A stretch of DNA of 64,000 nt. Source: Bacteroidetes bacterium GWC2_46_850. Lineage in GTDB: Bacteria > Bacteroidota > Bacteroidia > Bacteroidales > Dysgonomonadaceae. The position numbers were made by a program, and so were the translations under genes. The notes beneath the pieces are model-generated. The model made no database searches. It was not told where the DNA came from and saw nothing but the letters and a program-made list of their open reading frames with translations. Shown here piece after piece: positions 41,793 to 50,270 of this stretch (position 1 is its first letter; the number at the start of each line of letters is the position of its first letter). Where the stretch lies: assembly GCA_001768325.1 (NCBI GenBank), contig MENQ01000012.1:1-64000 (forward strand), written 5' to 3'.

Positions 41793-42841
41793 GACACATA
41801 CTAATTACAGGAGGTGCGGGCTTCATCGGCTCGCATGTTGTGCGACTGTTTGTCAATACATATCCGGAATACGAGATCATCAATCTCGATAAATTAACCT
41901 ATGCCGGTAACTTGTCCAACCTGAAGGACCTGGAAGGAAAGCCCAACTACCGGTTCGTGAAGGCAGATATCTGTGACTTCGATGCCATACGGGAGATATT
42001 CGATTCTCTGAAGATTGACAGCGTGATCCACCTGGCAGCCGAGAGTCATGTGGATCGGTCGATCACCGACCCTTTCTCTTTTGCCAGGACAAACGTAATG
42101 GGCACCTTGAATTTGTTGCAATCAGCCAAGGAAGCATGGAAGGGAAACGATGATGGCAAATTGTTTTACCATGTCTCCACCGATGAGGTATATGGTGCCC
42201 TGGGTTTCAACGATCAGCCATTTTCGGAAGAGAGACGTTATGATCCCCACAGTCCCTACTCCGCGTCAAAGGCTTCATCCGATCATTTCGTGCGGGCTTA
42301 TCACGATACCTACGGATTGCCTGTTGTCCTCTCCAACTGTTCGAACAACTACGGACCTTATCAGTTTCCGGAAAAACTAATACCGCTCTTTATCAACAAT
42401 ATTCGTCATAACAAACCGTTACCCGTCTATGGTAAGGGAGAAAATATCAGGGACTGGCTCTACGTGGAAGATCACGCACGCGCCATCGATCTGATCTTTC
42501 ACCAGGGCAGGGTAGGGGAAACCTACAACATCGGTGGTCTTAATGAATGGAAGAATATTGATCTGATCAGGGTCCTTATTAAAACCGTTGATCGATTGCT
42601 GGAAAGGAAGGAGGGAACATCGGAAAAACTAATCACCTACGTGACCGATCGTGCCGGTCATGATCTGCGTTATGCCATCGACGCTTCAAAGCTCAGCAAT
42701 GAACTTGGATGGAAACCTTCACTGCAGTTTGAAGAAGGTATTGACCACACAGTCCGCTGGTACCTCGATCACCAGGCGTGGCTCGACAGCGTAACCAGCG
42801 GTGAATACCAAAGTTATTACCGCAAGATGTACGGCGTGTAA
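41789..42841 (+). CDS. rfbB: dTDP-glucose 4,6-dehydratase
   Basis: Converts dTDP-glucose to dTDP-4-keto-6-deoxyglucose with bound NAD. It is 350 residues, an extended SDR: GGAGFIGSHVVRLF (7-20), the Thr-Asp-Glu catalytic segment HVSTDEVYGAL and YSASKASSDH (YxxxK). It is the third gene of rfbA-rfbC-rfbB. rfbD, the last enzyme of dTDP-rhamnose synthesis, is not in the window. Confidence 0.96.
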   Translation: MRHILITGGAGFIGSHVVRLFVNTYPEYEIINLDKLTYAGNLSNLKDLEGKPNYRFVKADICDFDAIREIFDSLKIDSVIHLAAESHVDRSITDPFSFARTNVMGTLNLLQSAKEAWKGNDDGKLFYHVSTDEVYGALGFNDQPFSEERRYDPHSPYSASKASSDHFVRAYHDTYGLPVVLSNCSNNYGPYQFPEKLIPLFINNIRHNKPLPVYGKGENIRDWLYVEDHARAIDLIFHQGRVGETYNIGGLNEWKNIDLIRVLIKTVDRLLERKEGTSEKLITYVTDRAGHDLRYAIDASKLSNELGWKPSLQFEEGIDHTVRWYLDHQAWLDSVTSGEYQSYYRKMYGV

Positions 42842-42870
42842 GAAAGAGAGGTTCTATCCGTTATTTTTTC

Positions 42871-42878
42871 TATCTTTG
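42871..42878 (+). promoter_or_regulatory. Promoter -7 element of the BT0820-like HAD gene
   Basis: TATCTTTG, exact consensus, 37 bp before the start codon. Confidence 0.6.
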
Positions 42879-42915
42879 CACCCTCAGATAGCAACATTAT
42901 CGAAAGTAGTAAACA

Positions 42916-43338
42916 ATGGTCATAGCAGTAGATTTCGACGGAACCATCGTTGAGCATGAATATCCAGCCATTGGCAGGCCAATCCCCTTTGCCATCGAGA
43001 CCCTCCTCCAGTTACAAAAAGACAATCATAAACTGATACTCTGGACCGTACGGGAGGGGCAACTGTTGCAGGATGCCGTGGATTACTGTGCAGAAAGGGG
43101 ACTCTATTTTTACGCCGAGAATGCCAATCTCCCGGGTGAGGACAGAGAGAAAGCCTCCCGGAAGCTGGGAGCCGATCTTTTTATCGACGACCGAAATCTG
43201 GGCGGCTTGCCGGACTGGGGTGTGATTTACAACGCAGTGAATGCCACCGTGAACAAAGGGAAAGCTTTGCAGATCATGGCCGGCTCGTCGGCAATGCCGG
43301 AACCGAAGAAGAAAAGAGGATTGTTCGGGAGAAGATAA
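42916..43338 (+). CDS. Small HAD-superfamily hydrolase (BT0820-like)
   Basis: A 140-residue HAD protein with no large cap. Motif I is VDFDGTIVE (Asp6, Asp8), motif II the Thr in LILWTVREG, and the C-terminal acids are in LFIDDRNLGG. The basic tail (PKKKRGLFGRR) is a low-complexity extension. It resembles a Bacteroides group with the structure-solved member BT0820, whose substrate I do not know. It has its own promoter and lies 74 bp after rfbB. Confidence 0.82.
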   Translation: MVIAVDFDGTIVEHEYPAIGRPIPFAIETLLQLQKDNHKLILWTVREGQLLQDAVDYCAERGLYFYAENANLPGEDREKASRKLGADLFIDDRNLGGLPDWGVIYNAVNATVNKGKALQIMAGSSAMPEPKKKRGLFGRR

Positions 43339-43353
43339 GCTCCCGTATAATCT

Positions 43354-43899
43354 TTAAAAACCGAAATTGTAACCGATACTAAGACCTGGGGTAAAAAAGT
43401 TTTTCTTCAATATGGCACTGTTTTCCCGGCCAAATCCCATATCACAATAGACAGCGAAATCAAAATTACGATAAGCATAACCGGCCAATGGTGCAAAAGC
43501 AAATCCGGTGTATCCGCCTGCTCCAAATACCACTCCGAGGCGTGGCTCCACGAAAAAACCCGCTGAAATACCTTGTTGCGTAATGCGATAACCGGCCAGT
43601 GCCATGAGATAGTTGAAGGCATCGTTTTTGTCGTTGTTGATGCTGGTAATGAACTTTCCTCCATTGTATGGGTTGTTGATTGCCTTGATCCCCAATGAGA
43701 TGTAATTGTTTGTCTGCGGTGCAATCAGATTGTCAACAGTGAGCCAGCTCAATGTGCCGCCAAGACCAATTTTTTCGTCGCGTTCAGAATTCACGATCAA
43801 TCCGCCATCAGCGGAGATATGAATGTAATTGTTTTTTTGTGCCTGCATTGTACTCAATGCGACCATGGTGAACAGGAAGATGAAGAATAACCGGTTCAT
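43354..43899 (-). CDS. Predicted small outer-membrane beta-barrel protein
   Basis: A 181-residue protein with a signal peptide (1-20, cleavage after MQAQ or AQ). The mature part is a series of short amphipathic strands with alternating hydrophobic residues, rich in Gly, Tyr and Asn, ending in LSIGYNFGF with a C-terminal Phe, as in outer-membrane barrels of eight strands. No specific family is recognised. It has a full promoter at 43926-43956 and converges with the HAD gene. Confidence 0.75.
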   Translation of the reverse strand: MNRLFFIFLFTMVALSTMQAQKNNYIHISADGGLIVNSERDEKIGLGGTLSWLTVDNLIAPQTNNYISLGIKAINNPYNGGKFITSINNDKNDAFNYLMALAGYRITQQGISAGFFVEPRLGVVFGAGGYTGFAFAPLAGYAYRNFDFAVYCDMGFGRENSAILKKNFFTPGLSIGYNFGF

Positions 43900-43925
43900 A
43901 ATTCGATTGTTTTAGGAATTTCAGA

Positions 43926-43956
43926 CAAATATAGGTAGTAAATTTTGAGAGACAAA
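43926..43956 (-). promoter_or_regulatory. Promoter of the small outer-membrane protein gene
   Basis: On the minus strand: TTTG (43956-43953), a 19-bp spacer and TATATTTG (43933-43926). The start codon is 27 bp downstream. Confidence 0.75.
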
Positions 43957-44041
43957 ATGTTTACTGAAGTTAGTCATTTTTTTCCATAGCAAAGTCCAAA
44001 TAAAATTGTCCATTGCTTACCTTGCTTACGAAAATGTTCCT

Positions 44042-44049
44042 TACCTTTG
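44042..44049 (+). promoter_or_regulatory. Promoter -7 element of glyA
   Basis: TACCTTTG, exact consensus, 28 bp before the start codon. No clear TTTG -33 element. Confidence 0.6.
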
Positions 44050-44077
44050 CGGATATTTTTTTGTATAATATGACGCT

Positions 44078-45358
44078 ATGACACAAGACAGAGAAATCTT
44101 CGAGATAATTCGAAAAGAACAGGAACGTCAACTGAAAGGTATTGAGTTGATTGCTTCAGAAAACTTTGTGAGCGAACAGGTGATGCAGGCCATGGGCTCT
44201 GTCCTTACCAACAAGTATGCCGAAGGCTATCCCGGAAGAAGATATTACGGCGGTTGTGAGGTGGTGGACCTGAGCGAACAGCTTGCCATCGACCGGTTGA
44301 AAGAGATTTTTGGTGCTGAATGGGCCAATGTACAGCCTCACTCCGGTGCACAGGCAAACGCTGCCGTCTTTCTGGCATGCCTGAAGGCTGGAGATAAATT
44401 CCTCGGATTGAATCTGTCGCACGGCGGTCATCTCTCCCATGGTTCTCCTGTTAATTTTTCCGGTTTAATGTTTGAACCCATCGCATACAATGTGAGGGAG
44501 GAAGACCAGCGAGTAGATTACGACCAGCTTGAATCACTGGCACGATCTGAAAAGCCCAAGCTCATTATTGCCGGTGCTTCGGCCTATTCACGTGAATGGG
44601 ATTATGCCCGCATCCGTAAAATAGCCGATGAGATCGGTGCCATCTTCATGGTGGATATGGCGCACCCCGCCGGACTGATTGCTGCCGGACTGCTTGAAAA
44701 TCCGCTTCAACACGCACACATCGTCACTTCCACCACCCACAAGACGCTGCGCGGTCCCCGTGGCGGTGTGATCCTGTTGGGAAAAGATTTTGAAAATCCC
44801 TGGGGCCTCACCACGCCCAAGGGAGAGGTGAAGATGATGTCTGCACTGCTGGACTCAGCCGTCTTTCCCGGCATGCAGGGCGGCCCCCTGGAGCATGTGA
44901 TTGCCTCTAAGGCGGTTTCTTTTTACGAGGCACTGCAACCGGAATATAAAACCTATCAGACACAGGTTCAGAAAAATGCAGCCGTGATGGCGCAGGCCTT
45001 TGCCGACAAGGGATACAATGTCGTCTCAGGCGGTACCGACAACCATATTGTGCTGGTCGACCTGCGTACCAAGTTCCCGGATCTGACCGGTAAGGTAGCG
45101 GAGAAAGTGCTTGTGGAGGCCGATATCACCACCAACAAAAACATGGTACCTTTCGACAGTCGTTCACCCTTCCAGACTTCCGGCCTTCGCTTTGGCACGC
45201 CGGCCATCACCACCCGCGGAGCAAAAGAAGAACTGATGGGAGAGATCGTGGAATTAATCGACACGGTACTCTCTCGCGTGGATGATCCGAAGACCACCAC
45301 ATCGGTGCGTGAAAAAGTGAACGCGACGATGAAGCAATACCCGCTTTTTGCCTGGTAA
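44078..45358 (+). CDS. glyA: Serine hydroxymethyltransferase
   Basis: PLP enzyme that interconverts serine and glycine and supplies one-carbon units on tetrahydrofolate. It is 426 residues. Motifs: [14 protein letters not shown] near 47-60 with the conserved Tyr residues, [13 protein letters not shown], and the PLP lysine in [13 protein letters not shown]. It has its own promoter and a strong terminator, so it is a single-gene transcript. Confidence 0.97.
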   Translation: MTQDREIFEIIRKEQERQLKGIELIASENFVSEQVMQAMGSVLTNKYAEGYPGRRYYGGCEVVDLSEQLAIDRLKEIFGAEWANVQPHSGAQANAAVFLACLKAGDKFLGLNLSHGGHLSHGSPVNFSGLMFEPIAYNVREEDQRVDYDQLESLARSEKPKLIIAGASAYSREWDYARIRKIADEIGAIFMVDMAHPAGLIAAGLLENPLQHAHIVTSTTHKTLRGPRGGVILLGKDFENPWGLTTPKGEVKMMSALLDSAVFPGMQGGPLEHVIASKAVSFYEALQPEYKTYQTQVQKNAAVMAQAFADKGYNVVSGGTDNHIVLVDLRTKFPDLTGKVAEKVLVEADITTNKNMVPFDSRSPFQTSGLRFGTPAITTRGAKEELMGEIVELIDTVLSRVDDPKTTTSVREKVNATMKQYPLFAW

Positions 45359-45381
45359 CCTCGCTGATAACAAATAAAGTG

Positions 45382-45413
45382 ATGGGGAATGGTTGAGCCG
45401 TTCCCCATTTTTA
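45382..45413 (+). terminator. Rho-independent terminator of glyA
   Basis: ATGGGGAA (45382-45389) pairs with TTCCCCAT (45401-45408), extended by an inner GG/CC, and a T-run follows. Confidence 0.88.
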
Positions 45414-45460
45414 TTTGATTCTTGATTCGAATCACAAAAAGATTTGCAATAAAAATGTTG

Positions 45461-45492
45461 TACTGCATAAAAAACATTATATTTGTGCAGTA
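45461..45492 (+). promoter_or_regulatory. Promoter of the DUF4143 ATPase gene inside an inverted repeat
   Basis: TACTGCA (45461-45467) and TGCAGTA (45486-45492) are perfect 7-bp inverted arms with 18 bp between them. The -7 element TATATTTG (45478-45485) fills the right part of the gap and touches the right arm. Transcription would start near the end of the right arm, about 8 nt before the start codon. A protein bound to the arms would block RNA polymerase. Confidence 0.6.
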
Positions 45493-45499
45493 AAATAAA

Positions 45500-46774
45500 A
45501 TGATTATGTTAAGATCAATTTTATTGCAACAGAAGGAAGAGCGAGATATGCTCCTGGCGAAAGATTATCTGAAACGAACGCTTACCGGTGAGAACGAGAT
45601 ATTTTTACGATCCGGTTTGATCAAGTTGATTAGTGGGCCGAGACGTGCCGGGAAATCTGTTTTTGCCTTACAGCTTTTACAGGAACACCCTTTCGCTTAT
45701 TTGAATTTTGATGACGATCTACTTTTGAAGTTTTTTGAAGAGGATCTTGTTTTTCAATCTTTATTAGTGGTGTATCCCAATTTTGAGTATTTACTTTTAG
45801 ACGAAATACAAAATCTTCGAAATTGGGAAGTTTGGGTCGGGAAGCTTTATCGCCGCGGTGTGAACCTCGTGATAACTGGGTCGAATGCCAATTTACTCTC
45901 CTCTGAAATGGGCACATCGCTTACTGGTCGGTATGTACAAATAACCCTGTTGCCTTTTAGTTTTGTTGAGTTTATTGACTTTAAAAAAATTATTCTGCAA
46001 TCAGCGACTCCGGTAGGAAAAGCAGCCTTGCTAAAGGTGTTAAATGACTATATGGTGATGGGGGGATATCCAGAAACCATCAAAACACCGGAGATTATCC
46101 GGAATTATCTGTCAGCCTTGTTCGATTCCATTCTTTTAAAGGATATAACAAAACGCTTTGGTGTGCGAAATACGAACGAGTTGATAAATCTGGCAAATTA
46201 TCTTTTGGCCAATTGTGCAAATCCTTTGTCGATTAACAGCATAGTAACCGACCTGTCGTTGGGCAGTGTAAACACGACACAGAAATTCTGTAAATATCTC
46301 TCCGAAACCTATCTTTTTTTCTTTCTTCCCCGGTTCAATTCCAAGTTGAAATTGATGCAGAAAGCCGATACAAAAGTGTATGTGATAGACAATGGTTTTA
46401 TTTATGCGCATGCATTCAGCCTCTCATCTAATGCTGGAAAAATCCTCGAGAATATGGTTTTTGTGGAATTGATCAGACGGGGTTATATTATAGGGCAGAC
46501 ACTTTTTTATTACCGTAGTCGTAACAACCGGGAAATTGACTTTGTTTGCCGTAAAGGGTTTGTTATTGAGAAGCTGATTCAGGTGTCGTACACTGTGGCC
46601 TCACATAAAACTCTGAAACGAGAGACCGTTGCTCTCCTTGAGGTGTCCGATGAGCTTACGTGCAACGAATTGTCAATTATTACCTATGATGAAGAAAGGA
46701 GTATCGAGATAAATGGTAAACAGATAGAGATTGTTCCGGTGTGGAAATGGATGTTTCCTGATAGTAATCGGTGA
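45500..46774 (+). CDS. AAA ATPase with DUF4143 domain
   Basis: A 424-residue cytoplasmic ATPase of the AAA_14/DUF4143 type. Walker A GPRRAGKS (46-53), Walker B LLLDEIQ (98-104), sensor ITGSNA (125-130), then TGRYVQITLLPFSF before the DUF4143 part (about 200-370), which carries a nuclease-like pattern: ILENMVFVEL, FYYRSRNNREIDFV and a later Glu-Lys. Many such genes are mobile or vary between strains; the cellular role is unknown. It is AT-richer than glyA and recG on either side, which suggests transfer. It is preceded by an operator-like inverted repeat, and recG follows 16 bp later. Confidence 0.85.
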   Translation: MIMLRSILLQQKEERDMLLAKDYLKRTLTGENEIFLRSGLIKLISGPRRAGKSVFALQLLQEHPFAYLNFDDDLLLKFFEEDLVFQSLLVVYPNFEYLLLDEIQNLRNWEVWVGKLYRRGVNLVITGSNANLLSSEMGTSLTGRYVQITLLPFSFVEFIDFKKIILQSATPVGKAALLKVLNDYMVMGGYPETIKTPEIIRNYLSALFDSILLKDITKRFGVRNTNELINLANYLLANCANPLSINSIVTDLSLGSVNTTQKFCKYLSETYLFFFLPRFNSKLKLMQKADTKVYVIDNGFIYAHAFSLSSNAGKILENMVFVELIRRGYIIGQTLFYYRSRNNREIDFVCRKGFVIEKLIQVSYTVASHKTLKRETVALLEVSDELTCNELSIITYDEERSIEINGKQIEIVPVWKWMFPDSNR

Positions 46775-46790
46775 ACAGATCCCAACAGTA

Positions 46791-48896
46791 ATGACAAACA
46801 ACATGCATATTCTTCAGACCGAAATAAAATATATTCCCGGTGTGGGACCCAAAAGAGCAGAGATCCTGCAAAAGGAACTCGATGTCTTTACGCTGGGCGA
46901 TCTGCTTCGTTGGTACCCTTATCGCTATATCGACCGCACGCGGATGTACTATGTGCATGAAATTGACCAGTCGCAGGCCTACATCCAGTTGAAAGGAAAG
47001 ATCACCGCCTTCGAGACTTTTGGAGAAGGAAGGAAAAGAAGGCTGGTAGCTCATTTTACCGATGGTACCGGATTTGTGGATCTGGTGTGGTTTCAGGGTG
47101 CCCGCTTTATCGAAGGAAAATATAAGCTGAACCAGGAGTACATCGTTTTTGGAAAACCCAGTCTTTTTAACGGCAAGTGGAATATCCCCCATCCCGAGAT
47201 CGATCCTTTCATGAATGAGTCGGACCGACCGGAAGGGCTGATGGCGATGTACAACACCACCGAGAAGATGAAGAACCACTACCTCAACTCAAAGGCGATG
47301 CAGAAGATCATGGAAAACGCTTTCGGGTTGATTAAGGAGCCCTTGCCGGAGTCTCTTTCCCCCGATGTGGTAAAGGAAGCAAGGCTGATGCCTTTTCACG
47401 ATGCGGTAGAAAATATTCATTTCCCCAAGTCGCCTGCGCTGCTGCGTGATGCCGAGTTCCGGCTGAAGTTCGAAGAACTTTTTTATATACAGCTGAGCAT
47501 TGTGCGCTACGCTGCCGACCGGAAAGCAAAGCTGAAAGGAATCCTCTTCCCAAAGGTTGGTGATTATCTCAATTCGTTTTACAAAAAGAAGCTGCCCTTT
47601 CCGCTGACAAACGCCCAGAAAAGGGTAATCAGAGAGATCCGGAAGGATACCGCCTCCGGAAAGCAGATGAACCGCCTGCTGCAAGGTGATGTGGGAAGCG
47701 GCAAGACCATGGTGGCGATCATGTGTATGCTGATAGCCCTCGATAATGGCTTTCAGTCCAGCCTGATGGCACCCACCGAGATCCTCGCGGCACAGCATTA
47801 TGAGACCTTCACCCAGATGCTCTCCGGCATGGGTGTGGGTGTGGCGCTGCTGACCGGGTCAACGAAGAAGAAAGAACGGGAGGAGATCCACGCGGGCCTC
47901 CTCTCTGGAAAAATTAATATACTGATTGGCACCCACGCCCTGATTGAAGATGTGGTGCAGTTTTGCAACCTCGGCTTTGTGGTGATCGATGAGCAGCACC
48001 GCTTTGGGGTTGTGCAGCGCGCCAGACTGTGGGAGAAAAGTAAGCAGCCACCCCATATGCTGGTGATGACCGCCACGCCCATTCCCCGCACATTGGCCAT
48101 GACGGTGTATGGCGACCTGGATGTCTCGGTGATCGATGAGCTTCCTCCGGGTCGCAAGCCGGTGCAGACGCTGCACCGCTACGACAAGAAACGGGGCGCC
48201 CTCTACCAGTTTATCCGTGATCAGATTGTTGCCGGGCGACAGGCCTACATGGTCTATCCGCTGATCGAGGAGAGCGAGACACTTGATCTAAAGAACCTGG
48301 AGGAGGGTTATAAGCATATCAAATCGGCCTTTCCGGAGTTTACCGTCTGCAAGATGCACGGGCGGATGAAGCCAGCCGAAAAGGATGAGGTGATGCGGCA
48401 GTTTGTCTCAGGCGAGGCGCAGATCATGGTCTCCACCACAGTGATTGAGGTGGGGGTGAACGTGCCGAATGCCAGCGTGATGGTGATTGAGAGCGCCCAG
48501 CGTTTTGGTCTCTCCCAGCTCCACCAGCTACGGGGCAGGGTGGGGAGAGGTGCCGATCAGTCCTACTGTGTACTGATTACGCCCTATGAGCTCTCAGCAG
48601 ATACGCGCAAACGGATAGAGATCATGACCGAAAGCAACGATGGTTTCGTGATTGCAGAAGCTGACCTGAAGCTGCGTGGCCCGGGCGACCTGGAGGGGAC
48701 GCAGCAGAGCGGCATCCCTTTTAACCTGCGTATTGCCGACCTGGTGCGCGACAACGCCATCCTCTATCGTGCACGAGAGATTGCGGAACAGGTGATCGCA
48801 CAGGACCCCGGGCTGGAGCTGCCTGATCATCTGGTGCTGAAGCAGCAGCTTAGCCGTCTCGGTGGTAACCGCTACGACTGGAGCCGCATCAGTTGA
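46791..48896 (+). CDS. recG: ATP-dependent DNA helicase RecG
   Basis: Rewinds stalled replication forks and branch-migrates Holliday junctions. It is 701 residues from ATG 46791 (MTNNMHILQTEIKYIPG), with a second possible ATG at 46803. It has the wedge/OB domain (about 60-150), helicase motif I GDVGSGKTMVA, motif II as DEQH (DEQHRFGV), motif III TATPIPRTLAMT, and motifs V-VI with QLRGRVGRGADQSYC. An open frame to 46731 would overlap the ATPase gene. The last third of the gene is clearly G+C-rich compared with its surroundings. It converges with the CE15 gene (5-bp gap). Confidence 0.95.
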   Translation: MTNNMHILQTEIKYIPGVGPKRAEILQKELDVFTLGDLLRWYPYRYIDRTRMYYVHEIDQSQAYIQLKGKITAFETFGEGRKRRLVAHFTDGTGFVDLVWFQGARFIEGKYKLNQEYIVFGKPSLFNGKWNIPHPEIDPFMNESDRPEGLMAMYNTTEKMKNHYLNSKAMQKIMENAFGLIKEPLPESLSPDVVKEARLMPFHDAVENIHFPKSPALLRDAEFRLKFEELFYIQLSIVRYAADRKAKLKGILFPKVGDYLNSFYKKKLPFPLTNAQKRVIREIRKDTASGKQMNRLLQGDVGSGKTMVAIMCMLIALDNGFQSSLMAPTEILAAQHYETFTQMLSGMGVGVALLTGSTKKKEREEIHAGLLSGKINILIGTHALIEDVVQFCNLGFVVIDEQHRFGVVQRARLWEKSKQPPHMLVMTATPIPRTLAMTVYGDLDVSVIDELPPGRKPVQTLHRYDKKRGALYQFIRDQIVAGRQAYMVYPLIEESETLDLKNLEEGYKHIKSAFPEFTVCKMHGRMKPAEKDEVMRQFVSGEAQIMVSTTVIEVGVNVPNASVMVIESAQRFGLSQLHQLRGRVGRGADQSYCVLITPYELSADTRKRIEIMTESNDGFVIAEADLKLRGPGDLEGTQQSGIPFNLRIADLVRDNAILYRAREIAEQVIAQDPGLELPDHLVLKQQLSRLGGNRYDWSRIS

Positions 48897-48901
48897 AATT
48901 A

Positions 48902-50158
48902 TTAATTTTTGAAGTGCTTGTCGGCAAAATCCAGAAAACGCTCCCAGTCGTAATCTGTTACGTCGTGTTTTCCTGCCCGCATATGATACCCGATATCTTC
49001 CATGATGGGTGTGTGAAGCTCCGGCATTTGATCTGTTCCGATAGTTGACAACCCGTATAACCGGTATATCGGGCCGGCGTGGTAAGCCGATAAAAACTCA
49101 CCCCTCGGATCAGCCCACTGATCATCTTCTGCACTGGCCACGTAAACCTTGCGGGGCGCGATGAGAGCAAGCAGCTGATGCTGGTCCACCGGCATCAATT
49201 CTTCCTGGTTGTTGTACTGACGGAAATTTTCACAGAACCAGTGCGGAAATGCATTGTTGATGATTTCAGCGGTCTCCCCGAATTTTCTCCTGAAAAGTGC
49301 AGCACCCCCACAACCGGAGTCATTGGATATGACAATGCGGAATCGTGGATCCTGCGCACCGGCCCAAAGCGCTGCCTTTCCCTGGCGGGAATGTCCCATG
49401 ATCGCTATTTTGTTGGTGTCTATCCTTTCCTGTGTTTCCAGAAAGTCGACAATCCGACTGGAACCCCAGGCCCATGCACCGATAGCCTGCCATTCCCCCG
49501 GATCTGTTTTTTGCGGATTATAACCGGAAAAAAGAGAAATCACACTGTGATCTTTCAATTCCGGCTTATCGGGGAAGATATCATGATAACACATGGAGGC
49601 AATAGCATATCCCCGGTCGATAATCAAATCATAGTTCCACCGGCTTGTTTGAGTTCCCCTCTCCCAATCCGGATGACCCGGTTCTCTCACCAGACTGAAG
49701 GCAGGAGAATAAAGAATTGTTGTGTCTGTGGTTGTGCTGTGGTTTCCCTTGAAATTGTATCCCACAAACACCGGAACTTTGCCTTTTGGTTTGTTCGGGA
49801 TATAGATCAAAAGAAAAGCTTCCAATTTTTTGTTTCCGTTGGAAAAGGTAAATTTTACCTGTTTGCTGGTCGCCTTACCACCCATAGCCTCTCTGTTTTC
49901 CGTCATGATCTCGTAAGAGACATCTATATTTTCAGCTGGAGTGTGACCATACATGTGGGAGGCAAACAGTTCCATCAGCTCCGGTCTTCTCTGTTTTTCC
50001 CACTGATTTACAGTAGTGACCATCTCTCCATTCCGGCATTTCAGCAGTTCAGGAAGGATATACGCGGGTACTTTCGATTCATCGTAATTCGCTTTCTGTT
50101 GGGTAAAAGCCAGCGAGGCTGACAGCCACAAAAGCAATAATCCGAAATTCTTTTTCAT
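48902..50158 (-). CDS. CE15-like glucuronoyl esterase (alpha/beta hydrolase)
   Basis: A 418-residue exported esterase from ATG 50158 (MKKNFGLLLLWLSASLAF). The nucleophile Ser lies in GHSRQGKAALW, the CE15 form of the G-x-S-R-x-G-K elbow, followed by SNDSGCGGAAL; the catalytic His is probably in RAGKHDVTDYDW. CE15 enzymes cut the ester between 4-O-methylglucuronoxylan and lignin. A related acetylxylan or other sugar esterase role cannot be excluded. It ends the carbohydrate block downstream of GH92 and has its own -7 element at 50259-50266. Confidence 0.82.
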   Translation of the reverse strand: MKKNFGLLLLWLSASLAFTQQKANYDESKVPAYILPELLKCRNGEMVTTVNQWEKQRRPELMELFASHMYGHTPAENIDVSYEIMTENREAMGGKATSKQVKFTFSNGNKKLEAFLLIYIPNKPKGKVPVFVGYNFKGNHSTTTDTTILYSPAFSLVREPGHPDWERGTQTSRWNYDLIIDRGYAIASMCYHDIFPDKPELKDHSVISLFSGYNPQKTDPGEWQAIGAWAWGSSRIVDFLETQERIDTNKIAIMGHSRQGKAALWAGAQDPRFRIVISNDSGCGGAALFRRKFGETAEIINNAFPHWFCENFRQYNNQEELMPVDQHQLLALIAPRKVYVASAEDDQWADPRGEFLSAYHAGPIYRLYGLSTIGTDQMPELHTPIMEDIGYHMRAGKHDVTDYDWERFLDFADKHFKN

Positions 50159-50258
50159 GTTTGCACAGTTTAAACACATGGTATTTTATAATTGAAGAAT
50201 TTGATATGATCATTCTTTCAAAGTGGAATTTAGTTTACACTCCGATTCCAGCTTGCTG

Positions 50259-50266
50259 CAAATATA
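50259..50266 (-). promoter_or_regulatory. Promoter -7 element of the CE15-like gene
   Basis: TATATTTG on the minus strand, just past the GH92 stop codon and about 100 bp before ATG 50158. It suggests the esterase can be expressed apart from GH92. Confidence 0.5.
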
Positions 50267-50270
50267 GTAA

